A stretch of 64,000 nucleotides of DNA, taken from NCBI GenBank assembly GCA_900314355.1, contig OMUY01000096.1:50242-114241 (forward strand), given 5' to 3'. Each line of letters opens with the position of its first letter. Within the stretch, counting starts at the first letter, position 1. The stretch comes from an uncultured Eubacteriales bacterium (lineage in GTDB: Bacteria > Bacillota > Clostridia > Oscillospirales > Acutalibacteraceae). This document shows positions 24,024 through 32,448 of the stretch, one piece after another. Made by a program: the position numbers and the translations under genes. The notes under the pieces are model-generated. The model was not told where the DNA came from. It saw only the letters and a program-made list of their open reading frames with translations, and made no database searches.

Positions 24024-25601
24024 TTGGAAAAAGAAGTTCCCGTATTGGAATTGAGGCATGTCACAAAAACTTTCGGCAAAGTTGTCGCAAACAGGGATGT
24101 GAGCATGTCTGTCAGGAAAGGCGAGATTTTGTCGGTTCTCGGCGAAAACGGGTCGGGCAAAACCACACTTATGAATATGATAGCCGGAATATATTATCCG
24201 GACGAAGGTCAGATTTTCATCAACGGCAGAGAAGTCTCGATAACGTCGCCAAAGGTGGCGTTTGACAACGGAATAGGCATGATACATCAGCATTTCAAGC
24301 TTGTAGATGTGTTCAACGCCACGGAAAATATAATTCTCGGTCTTAAAGGAAAGGGCAGATACAATCTTAAGGCGGCGGAAAAAAAGGTTTCCGAAATTAC
24401 CGCAAAGTACGGTTTTGACTTGGATCCCAAAAAGAAAATATACAACATGTCCGTTTCCGAAAAGCAGACCGTTGAAATAGTAAAGGTGCTTTACAGGGGA
24501 GCGGAAATATTCATTCTCGACGAGCCGACCGCCGTTTTGACGCCTCAGGAGACGGAAAAGCTTTTCGCCGTGCTCAGAAAAATGAGAGACGACGGAAAGA
24601 CAATTATCATAATAACCCATAAGCTTCGTGAGGTTATGGAAATTTCCGACAGAGTAACTATTCTCAGAAAAGGCGAATATATCGACACGGTAAATACAAA
24701 AGACGCTACCGAAAAACTTCTGACCGATATGATGGTAGGTCAGTCTACCGATTTGAATATAGACCGCCCCGAACCCAAGAATGTCTGCGACAGACTGATT
24801 GTCAAAGACCTGAACGTCACGTCGTCTGACGGAGTCAAAAAGGTTGACGGAGTTTCTTTTGTCGCTAAGAGCGGAGAAATTCTCGGCATTGCCGGAATCG
24901 CGAATTCCGGTCAGAGGGAGCTTCTCGAGGCTATTGCCGGACTTCAGAAAATCGACTCCGGTGAAATTATCTACGTAGATCCGAAGACAAATGAAGAAAT
25001 TGATCTGAGGGACAAAAACGTAGAACAAATCAGAAATCTCGGCGTCAGGCTTTCATTCGTTCCGGAGGACAGACTCGGAATGGGTCTTGTGGGCGATATG
25101 AATATCCCTTACAACATGATGCTCAGATCTTATAATAAAGGCAAATCGGAATTTCTTCATACCTCCGAACCGAAAAAGCTTGCGAAGGACGTCGTCGAAC
25201 AGCTAAATGTCGTAACTCCGGGACTTGATACGCCCGTAAGAGAACTGTCCGGAGGAAATGTTCAGAAAGTTTTAGTCGGAAGAGAGATAGCGTCGTCCCC
25301 GACAGTTATGATGGCGGCGTATCCGGCGAGAGGACTTGATATTAATTCATCTTATCTTATCTACGATCTTTTGAATAAACAGAAGAAATCCGGCGCAGCT
25401 GTGATTTTCGTAGGCGAGGATCTCGATGTTCTTATAGCTTTATGCGACAGAATACTTGTACTCTGCGGCGGAAAGATAAGCGGTGTTGTAGACGGAAGAA
25501 AAGCCGACAAAAATGAGATAGGACTTCTTATGACAAATCTTCCGGAAAAAGAAAAAATCGAATCCGATTCGGGAAAGGACGTAAGCGGCAATGGCAGATA
25601 A
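24024..25601 (+). CDS. Nucleoside ABC transporter ATP-binding protein (double ABC)
   Basis: This is a 525-residue ATPase with two fused ABC domains, as in sugar and BMP-type nucleoside importers. Domain 1 has Walker A 'GENGSGKTT' (40-48), signature-like 'NMSVSEKQTVEI' and Walker B 'IFILDEPTAVL'. Domain 2 has a degenerate Walker A ('GIANSGQRE'), the canonical signature 'LSGGNVQKVLVGREI' and 'TVMMAAYPARGLD' in place of Walker B. That asymmetry is normal for this family. The TTG start at 24024 follows AGGGGGT and gives the usual N-terminus. It overlaps the first permease gene by 11 bp. Confidence 0.93.
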   Translation: MEKEVPVLELRHVTKTFGKVVANRDVSMSVRKGEILSVLGENGSGKTTLMNMIAGIYYPDEGQIFINGREVSITSPKVAFDNGIGMIHQHFKLVDVFNATENIILGLKGKGRYNLKAAEKKVSEITAKYGFDLDPKKKIYNMSVSEKQTVEIVKVLYRGAEIFILDEPTAVLTPQETEKLFAVLRKMRDDGKTIIIITHKLREVMEISDRVTILRKGEYIDTVNTKDATEKLLTDMMVGQSTDLNIDRPEPKNVCDRLIVKDLNVTSSDGVKKVDGVSFVAKSGEILGIAGIANSGQRELLEAIAGLQKIDSGEIIYVDPKTNEEIDLRDKNVEQIRNLGVRLSFVPEDRLGMGLVGDMNIPYNMMLRSYNKGKSEFLHTSEPKKLAKDVVEQLNVVTPGLDTPVRELSGGNVQKVLVGREIASSPTVMMAAYPARGLDINSSYLIYDLLNKQKKSGAAVIFVGEDLDVLIALCDRILVLCGGKISGVVDGRKADKNEIGLLMTNLPEKEKIESDSGKDVSGNGR

Positions 25602-26757
25602 ATCTTTATCCGGCGAGAAAAAATTTCACGTTGTAAAAAGAACGGGCATACCTGTCTGGAGAGCTTGGCTTATAAGAATAATAGCCGTCTTTTTGGCTTT
25701 AATAGTAGCAGGCATATTCGTAATGGTCGTAACAAAACTCAACCCTATCGACGTGTACAAAACCATGTTTGACGGAGCGTTCGGAACAGGCAGAAAATTG
25801 TGGTCTCTCGCTCAAAATACGGCTATACTCCTCTGTATTTCACTTGCGGTGACGCCCGCGTTTAAAATGAAATTCTGGAATATCGGCGCCGAAGGTCAGG
25901 TAATGGCCGGATGCATCGCCACGGCGACGGTAATGATTCTTTTAGGCGGAAAGATGCCGACATGGGCGCTGATGATTGTGATGATTGTTTCGTCTGTTCT
26001 CGCAGGCGTTGTCTGGGGAATAATTCCGGCGTTTTTCAAAGCATACTGGAATACGAACGAGACGCTTTTTACCCTTATGATGAACTATATAGCCATTCAG
26101 CTCGCGTCTTATCTTTCAACTGTTTGGGAAAATCCCGCCGGTTCGGCTCATATCGGTATTATCAATTCGGCGTCCAAGGCCGGATGGCTCCCGACGCTTT
26201 TCGGTAAAAAATACCTTCTCAACATAATTATTGTAGCTGTAATCACGGTAGCTTTATACCTCTATTTTAAATTTTCAAAGCACGGATATGAAATAGCAGT
26301 CGTTGGCGAAAGCCAAAATACGGCGAGATACGTCGGAATGAACGTAAAAAAAATAATTATCAGGACTATGGCTCTGTCAGGCGCGCTCTGCGGAATCGCG
26401 GGACTTTTAATAGTAGCCGGAACAGATCACACTCTTTCTTCCTCATCTGTAGGCGGTCAGGGATTTACCGCCGTTATGGTATCGTGGCTCGCTAAATTCA
26501 ATCCGTTTACCATGATTCTCACGTCGGGACTTATAGCGGCTCTCGGCAAGGGAGCGTCGGAAATAGCTCAGGAATTCAATCTGAACGACTCGATAGCGGA
26601 CATAATAACGGGAATAATAATTTTCTTTATTATCGGCTGCGAATTTTTCATAAACTACAAGATAGTAAGATCTAACAGGGTGAATTCCAAAATAGTCAAA
26701 ATTCAGCCGGAAAATGAAACGGCTCAATCTAATATTACGGAAGGAGAGAAGGCTTAA
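25591..26757 (+). CDS. Nucleoside ABC transporter permease 1
   Basis: This is a 388-residue BPD_transp_2-family membrane permease (NupP/YufP-like) with about eight to nine transmembrane helices and the family motif region 'FWNIGAEGQVMAGCIA', which in these permeases lines the cytoplasmic coupling helix. 'LSGALCGIAGLL' and 'GQGFTAVMVSWLAKFNP' are also typical. The start overlaps the ATPase gene by 11 bp and the stop abuts the second permease start, so all are one transcript. The N-terminal 'KFHVVKRTG' is a short cytoplasmic tail and the C-terminus is hydrophilic. Confidence 0.92.
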   Translation: MADKSLSGEKKFHVVKRTGIPVWRAWLIRIIAVFLALIVAGIFVMVVTKLNPIDVYKTMFDGAFGTGRKLWSLAQNTAILLCISLAVTPAFKMKFWNIGAEGQVMAGCIATATVMILLGGKMPTWALMIVMIVSSVLAGVVWGIIPAFFKAYWNTNETLFTLMMNYIAIQLASYLSTVWENPAGSAHIGIINSASKAGWLPTLFGKKYLLNIIIVAVITVALYLYFKFSKHGYEIAVVGESQNTARYVGMNVKKIIIRTMALSGALCGIAGLLIVAGTDHTLSSSSVGGQGFTAVMVSWLAKFNPFTMILTSGLIAALGKGASEIAQEFNLNDSIADIITGIIIFFIIGCEFFINYKIVRSNRVNSKIVKIQPENETAQSNITEGEKA

Positions 26758-27741
26758 ATGAACACAATAGCTCTTTTCATATCAAGGGCGGTAGTGCAGG
26801 GCATTCCTCTCGTCTACGGTTCTACCGGCGAAATTATCACCGAAAAAGCCGGACATCTTAACCTTGGAATCCCCGGCGTCATGTATGTCGGAGCCGTATC
26901 CGGGGTAATAGGCTCGTTCTTCTATGAGAAAAACAACCCCGGCGCGCTCAATCCGTTTCTCGCTATAATAATTCCTTTAATATGTTCGCTCTTCGGCTCT
27001 CTTGTTATGTCTCTTATATACGCGTTTCTTACGGTCACGCTCAGGGCGAATCAGAATGTTACGGGTCTTGCACTCACCACATTCGGCGTCGGATTTGGAA
27101 ATTTCTTCGGCGGATCTCTCGCGACAATATACGGCTCGGGCGGATCTCTCGCTCTCAGAAGGACAAGTATAATTTTCAAAACTGCTCTGCCTTTTGCGTC
27201 AAAGCTCGGCAATTTCGGAACGATATTTTTCTCGTACAGCTTTCTTGCGTATCTCGCGATAATAATCGCGATACTCGCTCAGGTATTTTTGACAAAGACG
27301 AGAGCAGGACTTAATCTCAGAGCCGTCGGCGAAAGTCCCGCCACGGCGGACGCGGCAGGAATAAACGTCACAAAATACAAATACCTCGCAATAATAATCG
27401 GCGGAATGATCGCGGGTCTCGGCGGACTATACTTCACTATGGATTATACGTCAGGAGTATGGTCAAACGGCGGATTCGGCGACAGAGGATGGCTCGCTAT
27501 CGCACTTGTAATATTCGCCATTTGGAATCCCGACATCGGAATATTGGGCTCTATTCTTTTCGGCGGACTTTATGTAATTTACATCTTCATCCCCGGACTT
27601 TCGAGAAGTTCGCAGGAGCTTATCATGATGCTTCCGTATGTCGTAACGCTCATTGTTCTTGTAATCACTTCAATGAGAAAGAAAAGAGAAAATCAGCCGC
27701 CCGCATCGCTCGGTCTTTCCTATTTCAGAGAGGAAAGGTAA
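26758..27741 (+). CDS. Nucleoside ABC transporter permease 2
   Basis: This is a 327-residue BPD_transp_2-family permease (NupQ/YufQ-like) with about eight helices. 'ITEKAGHLNLGIPGVMYVGAVSG' and 'ADAAGINVTKYKYLAIIIGGMIAG' are strong family signatures. The start codon directly follows the stop of permease 1. With the lipoprotein, double ATPase and first permease this completes a four-component importer, presumably for nucleosides given the BMP binding protein and nearby xpt. A terminator lies 35 bp after the stop. Confidence 0.93.
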   Translation: MNTIALFISRAVVQGIPLVYGSTGEIITEKAGHLNLGIPGVMYVGAVSGVIGSFFYEKNNPGALNPFLAIIIPLICSLFGSLVMSLIYAFLTVTLRANQNVTGLALTTFGVGFGNFFGGSLATIYGSGGSLALRRTSIIFKTALPFASKLGNFGTIFFSYSFLAYLAIIIAILAQVFLTKTRAGLNLRAVGESPATADAAGINVTKYKYLAIIIGGMIAGLGGLYFTMDYTSGVWSNGGFGDRGWLAIALVIFAIWNPDIGILGSILFGGLYVIYIFIPGLSRSSQELIMMLPYVVTLIVLVITSMRKKRENQPPASLGLSYFREER

Positions 27742-27775
27742 CGTTTAATATCGGGCAATCTTGCAGTCAAAAAAT

Positions 27776-27943
27776 TCAGACCGGTTTCAGCCGGTCTGTT
27801 TTTGTTTCGTATATTTCAAAAAATACCCTTGCCTCTGCCACAGAATACTCGGAGCCGAGATAGTGATTGCCGAGAAGTTTCATTGTCGGCATATACAATC
27901 TGTTAAATTCCCGCACCTTTGAAATCAAATTAATCTGTTCCAT
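27776..27943 (-). pseudogene. Truncated MarR-family regulator, N-terminal fragment
   Basis: A 55-codon open frame reads 'MEQINLISKVREFNRLYM', then 'KLLGNHYLGSEYSVAEAR'. That is the N-terminal helix pair and the start of the winged helix of MarR (or MarR-GNAT fusion) regulators, in which 'FNR.Y...L...L..S.YS..EARVL.E' is usual. It stops after 'VFFEIYETKTDRLKPV', inside the neighbouring operon's terminator, so the DNA-recognition helix and dimerisation parts are missing. A good site (GAGAGGG) precedes the ATG. It is most likely a remnant cut off when the transporter operon and its terminator were joined here; a functional 55-residue protein is less likely. Confidence 0.55.
27777..27803 (+). terminator. 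Terminator of the nucleoside transporter operon
   Basis: CAGACCGG / CCGGTCTG stem with a TTTTTG tail. It overlaps the 3' end of the MarR-like fragment on the other strand. Confidence 0.88.
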
Positions 27944-27983
27944 TTTATCCCTCTCGATTTAGTGGAATTTGTCAACTTTTTTT

Positions 27984-28020
27984 GCAAAAAAAAACGGCAA
28001 AGATGTTATTCCCTGCCGTT
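27984..28020 (-). terminator. Terminator downstream of cysS
   Basis: AACGGCA / TGCCGTT stem followed on the minus strand by a long T run. A second, larger inverted repeat (CGGAAAT...ATTTCCG) lies closer to the gene at about 28031-28072. Confidence 0.75.
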
Positions 28021-28137
28021 ATTTTATTTATCGGAAATCCGGCTGTTGTCAGAAAAATTCGGTATTTCCGGTTTATTGCAAAACATGACGGAAAAAATTG
28101 CTTTTTTCCCTCTCCGTTTCGTACGGTCTTTTTTATA

Positions 28138-29556
28138 TCAGACTCTTTTCCATTTCGCGCCGTCTTTTGTATCTATTATCTCAATGCCTTTTGCCTTCAG
28201 CTCATCTCTGATTCTGTCGGCCTCGGCCCAGTTTTTATTTTTTCTCGCCTCTGCGCGCTCAAGAACGAGATTGTCTATTTCTTTGTCCTCTTCGGATTTG
28301 CCGCTTTCGTCAGTTTCCTTATGTTTTGATTTTTCGGCTTCTTCAATCAACCCGAGAGAAAGAACGGAGTCAAATTTCTTTATAAGCTCAAGCTTTGTAT
28401 GTCCGTTCGTGTCGAATTTCAATACGTCATAAATCGTTGTAAGTCCCAAAGATGTGTTCAGGTCGTTTCCGAGAGCGTCGTCAAACTCCATTTCAAGAGC
28501 CGTTGCCGCTTTTTCGTCATATCCGCCCTCGTCTTTTATCGCCGCTATTCTTGAAACTAATTTGTCGTAAGCCGCCTGTGCGTTGTCGAGATTGTCGTAA
28601 GAAAATTCCTGTGTTTTTCTGTAATGAGACTGAAGGATGAACATTCTGTATGCGAGCGGATTGTAACCCTTGTTTTCGAGAGTAGATACGGTCAGAAATT
28701 CGCCTTTTGATTTTGACATCTTTCCCTCTGATGTGTTGAGGTGAAGGACGTGCATCCAGTAATTGCACCATTTGTGACCGAGATACGACTCGCTTTGAGC
28801 TATCTCGTTTGTGTGGTGCGGAAACTGATTGTCTATTCCGCCGCAGTGTATGTCGAGCTTTTCGCCGTTATATTTCATCGATATTGTAGAACACTCGATA
28901 TGCCATCCGGGATAGCCCAAACCCCACGGACTTTCCCATTTGAGTTCCTGATCCTCAAATTTTGACTTTGTGAACCACAAGACGAAATCTGTCTTGTTCT
29001 TTTTGTTTTTGTCTACGCCAACCGAATCTCTTACGCCTTCCTGAAGGTCGTCCGCTTCGAAATTGTTGAAAACATAGTAATCGTCAAGTTTTGATGTGTC
29101 AAAATAGACGTTCCCTCCGGCGATGTACGCGTAACCCGAGTCGAGAAGTTTTTCGATTACTTTTATCATATCATTGACGCATCCTGTGGCAGGCTGAATT
29201 ACCTCGGGTTTTTTGATGTTAAGTTTTTCGCAGTCCGAGAAAAACGCGTCTGTGTAATATTTCGCGATTTGCAGAACTGTCTTGTGCTCTCTTTTAGCGC
29301 CTTTCAGCATCTTGTCCTCGCCGGTGTCGCCGTCCGATGTGAGGTGACCGACGTCTGTAATATTCATTACTCTGTGAACTTCAAGTCCCGTATAATTTAA
29401 ATATTTTTCGAGTATGTCCTCGAAAATATAAGTTCTGAGATTGCCTATGTGTGCAAAGTGGTATACTGTCGGACCGCATGTGTACATTTCGACATGACCC
29501 GGTCTGTTCGGTATAAATTCCTCTTTTGTATGACTTGCAGAATTGTAAATTATCAT
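28138..29556 (-). CDS. cysS: Cysteinyl-tRNA synthetase
   Basis: This is a 472-residue class I aminoacyl-tRNA synthetase charging tRNA-Cys. The N-terminal 'MYTCGPTVYHFAHIGNLRTY' contains the zinc Cys and the HIGH-equivalent HIGN. Zinc ligands recur in 'GWHIECSTIS' and 'HTNEIAQSES', and the KMSKS motif is exact ('GKMSKSKGEF'). The C-terminal DALR-like and anticodon-binding parts are present and the length is normal. A gap of 103 bp separates it from cysE on the same strand, the cysE-cysS order common in Firmicutes. Confidence 0.97.
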   Translation of the reverse strand: MIIYNSASHTKEEFIPNRPGHVEMYTCGPTVYHFAHIGNLRTYIFEDILEKYLNYTGLEVHRVMNITDVGHLTSDGDTGEDKMLKGAKREHKTVLQIAKYYTDAFFSDCEKLNIKKPEVIQPATGCVNDMIKVIEKLLDSGYAYIAGGNVYFDTSKLDDYYVFNNFEADDLQEGVRDSVGVDKNKKNKTDFVLWFTKSKFEDQELKWESPWGLGYPGWHIECSTISMKYNGEKLDIHCGGIDNQFPHHTNEIAQSESYLGHKWCNYWMHVLHLNTSEGKMSKSKGEFLTVSTLENKGYNPLAYRMFILQSHYRKTQEFSYDNLDNAQAAYDKLVSRIAAIKDEGGYDEKAATALEMEFDDALGNDLNTSLGLTTIYDVLKFDTNGHTKLELIKKFDSVLSLGLIEEAEKSKHKETDESGKSEEDKEIDNLVLERAEARKNKNWAEADRIRDELKAKGIEIIDTKDGAKWKRV

Positions 29557-29659
29557 AAATATTGTCCCTCTTGTTTGCTTTTTCTGATTAATGACGCGCG
29601 CGATAATTTTTGACCGTTTGACAAAAAAGCGCGGTTAAAAATATTTTCGTCTATTTATC

Positions 29660-30346
29660 CTAACGCTTATTATTTTGTTTTTCAAGTTCGGCATTTCTTT
29701 TTTCGAGTTTGTCAACTTTTTTGTTCAGCTCTTTAATTTCCGTGCTCAGCCTCTCTATTTCGTTCCAAACCGGGTCGGGAATGTCGTTTTGATTCATGTA
29801 ATCTATCCTGACTCCGTCGAGTTTTACTACCTTTGCCGGAACTCCGACCGCGGTTGAATTAGATGGTATGTCCTTTAAAACTACAGAGCCTGCGGCGATT
29901 TTTGTGTTGTCGCCTATTTTTACCGGTCCTAAAATTTTTGCTCCTGCGCCTATCATCACGTTTGAACCGACTGTGGGGTGTCTTTTTCCCGTGTCTTTTC
30001 CTGTGCCGCCCAAAGTGGCATTCTGATACATCGTGACGTCGTCGCCTATTTCGGACGTCTCTCCAATAACTATGCCGTGACCGTGGTCAATAAAAAATCT
30101 TTTTCCGATTTTTGCGCCGGGATGAATTTCGATTCCGGTCACCTTTGCGGAATGTTGGCTGATAGCCCTCGCGGCGTATTCCATGTCGTGGGTGTAGAAC
30201 CAGTGCGCCACTCTGTGAGACGCGACGGCTCTGAGACCGGGATAAAGCGTCAATATCTCGAACGTCGTTTTAGCGGCGGGGTCTCGGGCTTTTACGCTTT
30301 CAATCTCTTTATTTAATTCGTCTTTTAGCTTTTTTAGCTTCTCCAT
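29660..30346 (-). CDS. cysE: Serine O-acetyltransferase
   Basis: This enzyme activates serine to O-acetylserine for cysteine synthesis. It has an N-terminal helical region, then the left-handed beta-helix hexapeptide repeats ('[26 protein letters not shown]', with the catalytic His in 'DHGHG'), the acetyl-CoA loop '[18 protein letters not shown]', and a C-terminal coiled-coil tail rich in Lys/Glu ('[18 protein letters not shown]') beyond the usual end. The feedback-sensitive C-terminal segment is replaced by this tail. Two starts are possible, ATG 30346 or GTG 30358; neither has a clear ribosome binding site. No T-box was seen upstream. It pairs with cysS for cysteine supply and charging. Confidence 0.93.
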   Translation of the reverse strand: MEKLKKLKDELNKEIESVKARDPAAKTTFEILTLYPGLRAVASHRVAHWFYTHDMEYAARAISQHSAKVTGIEIHPGAKIGKRFFIDHGHGIVIGETSEIGDDVTMYQNATLGGTGKDTGKRHPTVGSNVMIGAGAKILGPVKIGDNTKIAAGSVVLKDIPSNSTAVGVPAKVVKLDGVRIDYMNQNDIPDPVWNEIERLSTEIKELNKKVDKLEKRNAELEKQNNKR

Positions 30347-30444
30347 ATTTATTTTCACTTATAATTATATAATTATTTTTTTGTTATACATTAAAACAAT
30401 AACGTTTATTTTTTCTTTTGTCAACCTGTTTTTTAAAATAGCTA

Positions 30445-30473
30445 TTGCATTTTTTCTTAAGATCGGTTATAAT
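30445..30473 (+). promoter_or_regulatory. Likely tRNA-Val promoter
   Basis: TTGCAT, 17-bp spacer, TATAAT. Start near 30480 would leave an 80-nt leader before the tRNA. Confidence 0.6.
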
Positions 30474-30560
30474 GTTTTTCGTTACGGAAAGAATAGTGTG
30501 TTTTGCCGTTGGTCGGGTGAAAATTTTTTCTGTTCCGATTGCATAAGACATTTATTTTCC

Positions 30561-30636
30561 GGACGCTTAGCTCAGTTGGTAGAGCATTCGCTTGACGTGC
30601 GAAGGGTCAGCGGTTCGAGTCCGTTAGCGTCCACCA
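30561..30636 (+). tRNA. tRNA-Val (anticodon GAC)
   Basis: Full cloverleaf: acceptor GGACGCT/AGCGTCC, D-arm GCTC..GAGC, anticodon stem TTCGC/GCGAA with loop TTGACGT, T-arm AGCGG-TTCGAGT-CCGTT, encoded CCA. The last six bases are also the left end of the long direct repeat. Confidence 0.96.
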
Positions 30637-30768
30637 TTTTCTTTCTGTAATTTTTTTTTGCAAAAAAATATAAGGACGTCAAAAAGCCGACGTCCTTTTT
30701 TTGACGGATATTTTTCCGTCAATATGCTTTAGGTTTGATTATTTTCTAAAACTCAGAACGCTGTCCGG

Positions 30769-31281
30769 TCAGTGGAGAGCATCATCCGATTTTAAGACTT
30801 TAATAATTTCGCCTATATAAATCTCGTGGTAATCTCCGTTATACCATCTTTCAATTATATCTTTATCAACGAAGTCGTTTTCCTCCATTGGACATCGAAA
30901 AGCTTTTTTGCATATGAACACATACTTCGCCTCGTCAAAATATACTGTTTCGTCTGAATAAACGGGGGTAAGCCCGCATTTTTTTATTTTGTCTTCATTC
31001 GCGCCTGTCGCCGAACCGAGATATCCCATTTCTTTTCTGAACTTTTTGCCCATTACAGATACCGAGAAGATATCGTTTTCGTCCATGAGACGCTTTGTAA
31101 ATCTCTGAGGTCTCACGTAGACAGTTGCCACAGGACCGCCCCAGAGCGTACCGAGACCTCCCCATGAAACAGTCATGGAGTTAAACCCAGTTTTTTCATT
31201 GCCGGAATTTAAGGCGCACCAATCCTCGTCAAAAACTTTGAAAGGAAACAGCTCAACCGATTTTACGTCAATTTCTGTCAT
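30769..31281 (-). CDS. Flavin reductase family protein (copy 1)
   Basis: This is a 170-residue FMN-binding flavin reductase-like protein. 'FNSMTVSWGGLGTLWGGPVATVYVRPQRFT' is the typical flavin-binding core ('N.MT.SW...' and 'YVRP.R.T'), followed by 'FSVSVMG'. The ATG at 31281 is chosen because a perfect GGAGG lies 5 bp upstream; an upstream in-frame extension to 31341 has no site. Such proteins reduce FMN or act as redox partners. Here it is divergent from desulfoferrodoxin, so a role in oxygen/superoxide defence is plausible. It is encoded identically in repeat copy 2. Confidence 0.85.
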   Translation of the reverse strand: MTEIDVKSVELFPFKVFDEDWCALNSGNEKTGFNSMTVSWGGLGTLWGGPVATVYVRPQRFTKRLMDENDIFSVSVMGKKFRKEMGYLGSATGANEDKIKKCGLTPVYSDETVYFDEAKYVFICKKAFRCPMEENDFVDKDIIERWYNGDYHEIYIGEIIKVLKSDDALH

Positions 31282-31364
31282 AATGTCCTCCGGAAAAACT
31301 TTTTTCATTGATAATTGTATCATAAAATCGTGTATTTGCAAATTGTTTTTTAACGTGAATAAAA

Positions 31365-31412
31365 AAAATTATTCAAACAGAAACCTCGGATAGCCCGAGG
31401 TCTCTGTTTGAA
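31365..31412 (-). terminator. Terminator between tiny leader ORF and flavin reductase gene (copy 1)
   Basis: Long imperfect stem (TTCAAACAGA..CCTCGG / CCGAGG..TCTGTTTGAA, 31372-31412) followed on the minus strand by a T8 tract. It lies between the 9-codon ORF and the flavin reductase gene, where an attenuator would be. Confidence 0.75.
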
Positions 31413-31452
31413 AGGAATTTGTGTTTTTATGAAGGATTCATTTATGAAAAAA

Positions 31453-31482
31453 TCATTTTTTGACGCTTATCTTTGTCTTCAT
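31453..31482 (-). CDS. Nine-residue leader-like ORF (copy 1)
   Basis: ATG preceded by AAGGAGAT at ideal spacing (7 nt), coding MKTKISVKK and a TGA. A strong terminator follows 40 nt later and then the flavin reductase gene. The ideal ribosome binding site on so short a frame argues for a translated leader peptide or a small peptide-coding RNA. There is no codon run that points to a specific amino-acid signal. Confidence 0.4.
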   Translation of the reverse strand: MKTKISVKK

Positions 31483-31607
31483 GTACCATCTCCTTGATTG
31501 CAATTAAATAATAACCTGTCACGCTTGAAGAAAACTAAAGTAAACTTTAAATTTAATTAAAATTTTTTTACGAAGACACTAAACGTTCTCAAGCAATGAA
31601 AAGCGTC

Positions 31608-31638
31608 GCCGCCGCCTGATTCGGCGGTTCATTTTTTT
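31608..31638 (+). terminator. Hairpin with T tract upstream of desulfoferrodoxin (copy 1)
   Basis: CCGCC/GGCGG stem followed by TTCATTTTTTTG on the plus strand. No plus-strand gene ends just before it, so it may be an attenuator of a leader or end an unseen small RNA. The same element is in copy 2 at 34511-34541. Confidence 0.45.
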
Positions 31639-31741
31639 GAATATAAAAAATTTTCGCAGCCTATTTCTTTTTTATTTATTTTATGATATGATATCTTTGA
31701 AATGAATTGATTTTCATAATAAATAAAAGGAGCGATAATAA

Positions 31742-32116
31742 ATGGAAATGAAATTTTATCAATGCGCCCACTGCGGACAAATCATTGCGAAAGTCAAAGA
31801 CACGGGCGTTCCGGTTATCTGCTGCGGTGAACCTATGAAGGAGATTATCCCGTGTTCTACGGACGCGTCCGTTGAGAAACACGTCCCAGTTGTCAAAGTT
31901 GAAGGCGATACCGTAATTGTTACAGTCGGCTCGGTGGAGCACCCGATGCTGCCGGAACACTATATTGAGTGGATATCTCTTCAGACAAAACAGGGAAATC
32001 AGAGAAAAGAACTCAAGCCCGGCGGCGAACCGAAAGCTTGTTTTAAAATCTGCGAGGGCGACGAGGTAGAGGCTGTATACGCTTATTGCAATCTCCACAG
32101 CCTTTGGAAAGCATAA
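31742..32116 (+). CDS. dfx: Desulfoferrodoxin (superoxide reductase, two-iron type), copy 1
   Basis: This is a 124-residue superoxide reductase that reduces superoxide to peroxide in anaerobes without releasing oxygen. The N-terminal desulforedoxin-type iron site is Cys8, Cys11, Cys27, Cys28. The catalytic square-pyramidal iron site is His47 ('EKHVP'), His67 ('EHPM'), His73 ('PEHYIEW'), Cys116 and His119 ('CNLHSLW'). All ligands are present. AGGAGCG precedes the ATG. It is divergent from the flavin reductase gene and upstream of tRNA-Pro. A second identical copy lies at 34645, so the cell would have doubled dosage if the duplication is real. Confidence 0.96.
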   Translation: MEMKFYQCAHCGQIIAKVKDTGVPVICCGEPMKEIIPCSTDASVEKHVPVVKVEGDTVIVTVGSVEHPMLPEHYIEWISLQTKQGNQRKELKPGGEPKACFKICEGDEVEAVYAYCNLHSLWKA

Positions 32117-32129
32117 TTAAAATTTTTCG

Positions 32130-32217
32130 TATGCGGAATATGATTATTCCGTATACAATGAAAAATCCGTCGGTTCCGTTCGGCATGTTAAGAAAGCCGG
32201 CGGAGCCGATTTTTATT
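32130..32217 (+). terminator. Hairpin pair after desulfoferrodoxin (copy 1)
   Basis: A first stem GTATGCGGAATA / TATTCCGTATAC (32130-32157) lacks a T run. A second stem TCGGTTCCG / CGGAGCCGA with inner TTCGGC/GCCGGC (32170-32209) is followed by TTTTTATTTT and is the terminator proper. Confidence 0.75.
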
Positions 32218-32304
32218 TTACGTTTTTTTAAAAACAATAAATTCCGCTTCCCGTGACGCCAAGGACGAACCGACAAAAAATTTCGGCGTTTTCAAAATAA
32301 AAGC

Positions 32305-32333
32305 TTGCAATTACACAAAGACTGTGATAATAT
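32305..32333 (+). promoter_or_regulatory. tRNA-Pro promoter (copy 1)
   Basis: TTGCAA, 17 bp, TAATAT, about 50 bp upstream of the tRNA. Present identically in copy 2 (32305 + 2903). Confidence 0.55.
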
Positions 32334-32380
32334 ATTCAAGCAAGATAAATTTCCTGATTAGGGTTTACCGAAATTCAATT

Positions 32381-32448
32381 CCGGGTGTGGCGCAGTTGGG
32401 AGCGCGCTTGACTGGGGGTCAAGAGGCCGTGAGTTCAAGTCTCGCCAC
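32381..32448 (+). pseudogene. tRNA-Pro (GGG) copy 1, 3' end replaced
   Basis: The D-arm, anticodon arm (loop CTGGGGG) and T-arm match the intact copy at 35284. After CGCCAC, however, the sequence changes from TCGGACCA to GTGGAAAT. The acceptor stem would then pair only partly and no CCA is encoded. It is therefore probably not a functional tRNA. The change is exactly the right end of repeat R. Confidence 0.7.

Larger units (their letters stand above)
30631..32448 (+). repeat. Direct repeat R, copy 1 (1,818 bp)
   Basis: Identical as far as read to 33534-35351 (offset 2,903). It begins in the CCACCA end of tRNA-Val and ends in the acceptor 3' strand of tRNA-Pro. Contents: flavin reductase gene, tiny leader ORF with terminator, desulfoferrodoxin gene and tRNA-Pro without its own 3' end. 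Confidence 0.95.

Noticed and set aside
23988-25028. Long open frame on the minus strand opposite the transporter ATPase
   Set aside because: It lies antisense to a clearly conserved double-ABC ATPase, has no ribosome binding site and a composition (Phe/Tyr/Cys-rich) typical of shadow frames.
31676-32098. Open frame antisense to desulfoferrodoxin (and its copy at 34579-35001)
   Set aside because: Shadow frame opposite a complete metalloprotein gene; no start signal and no family.
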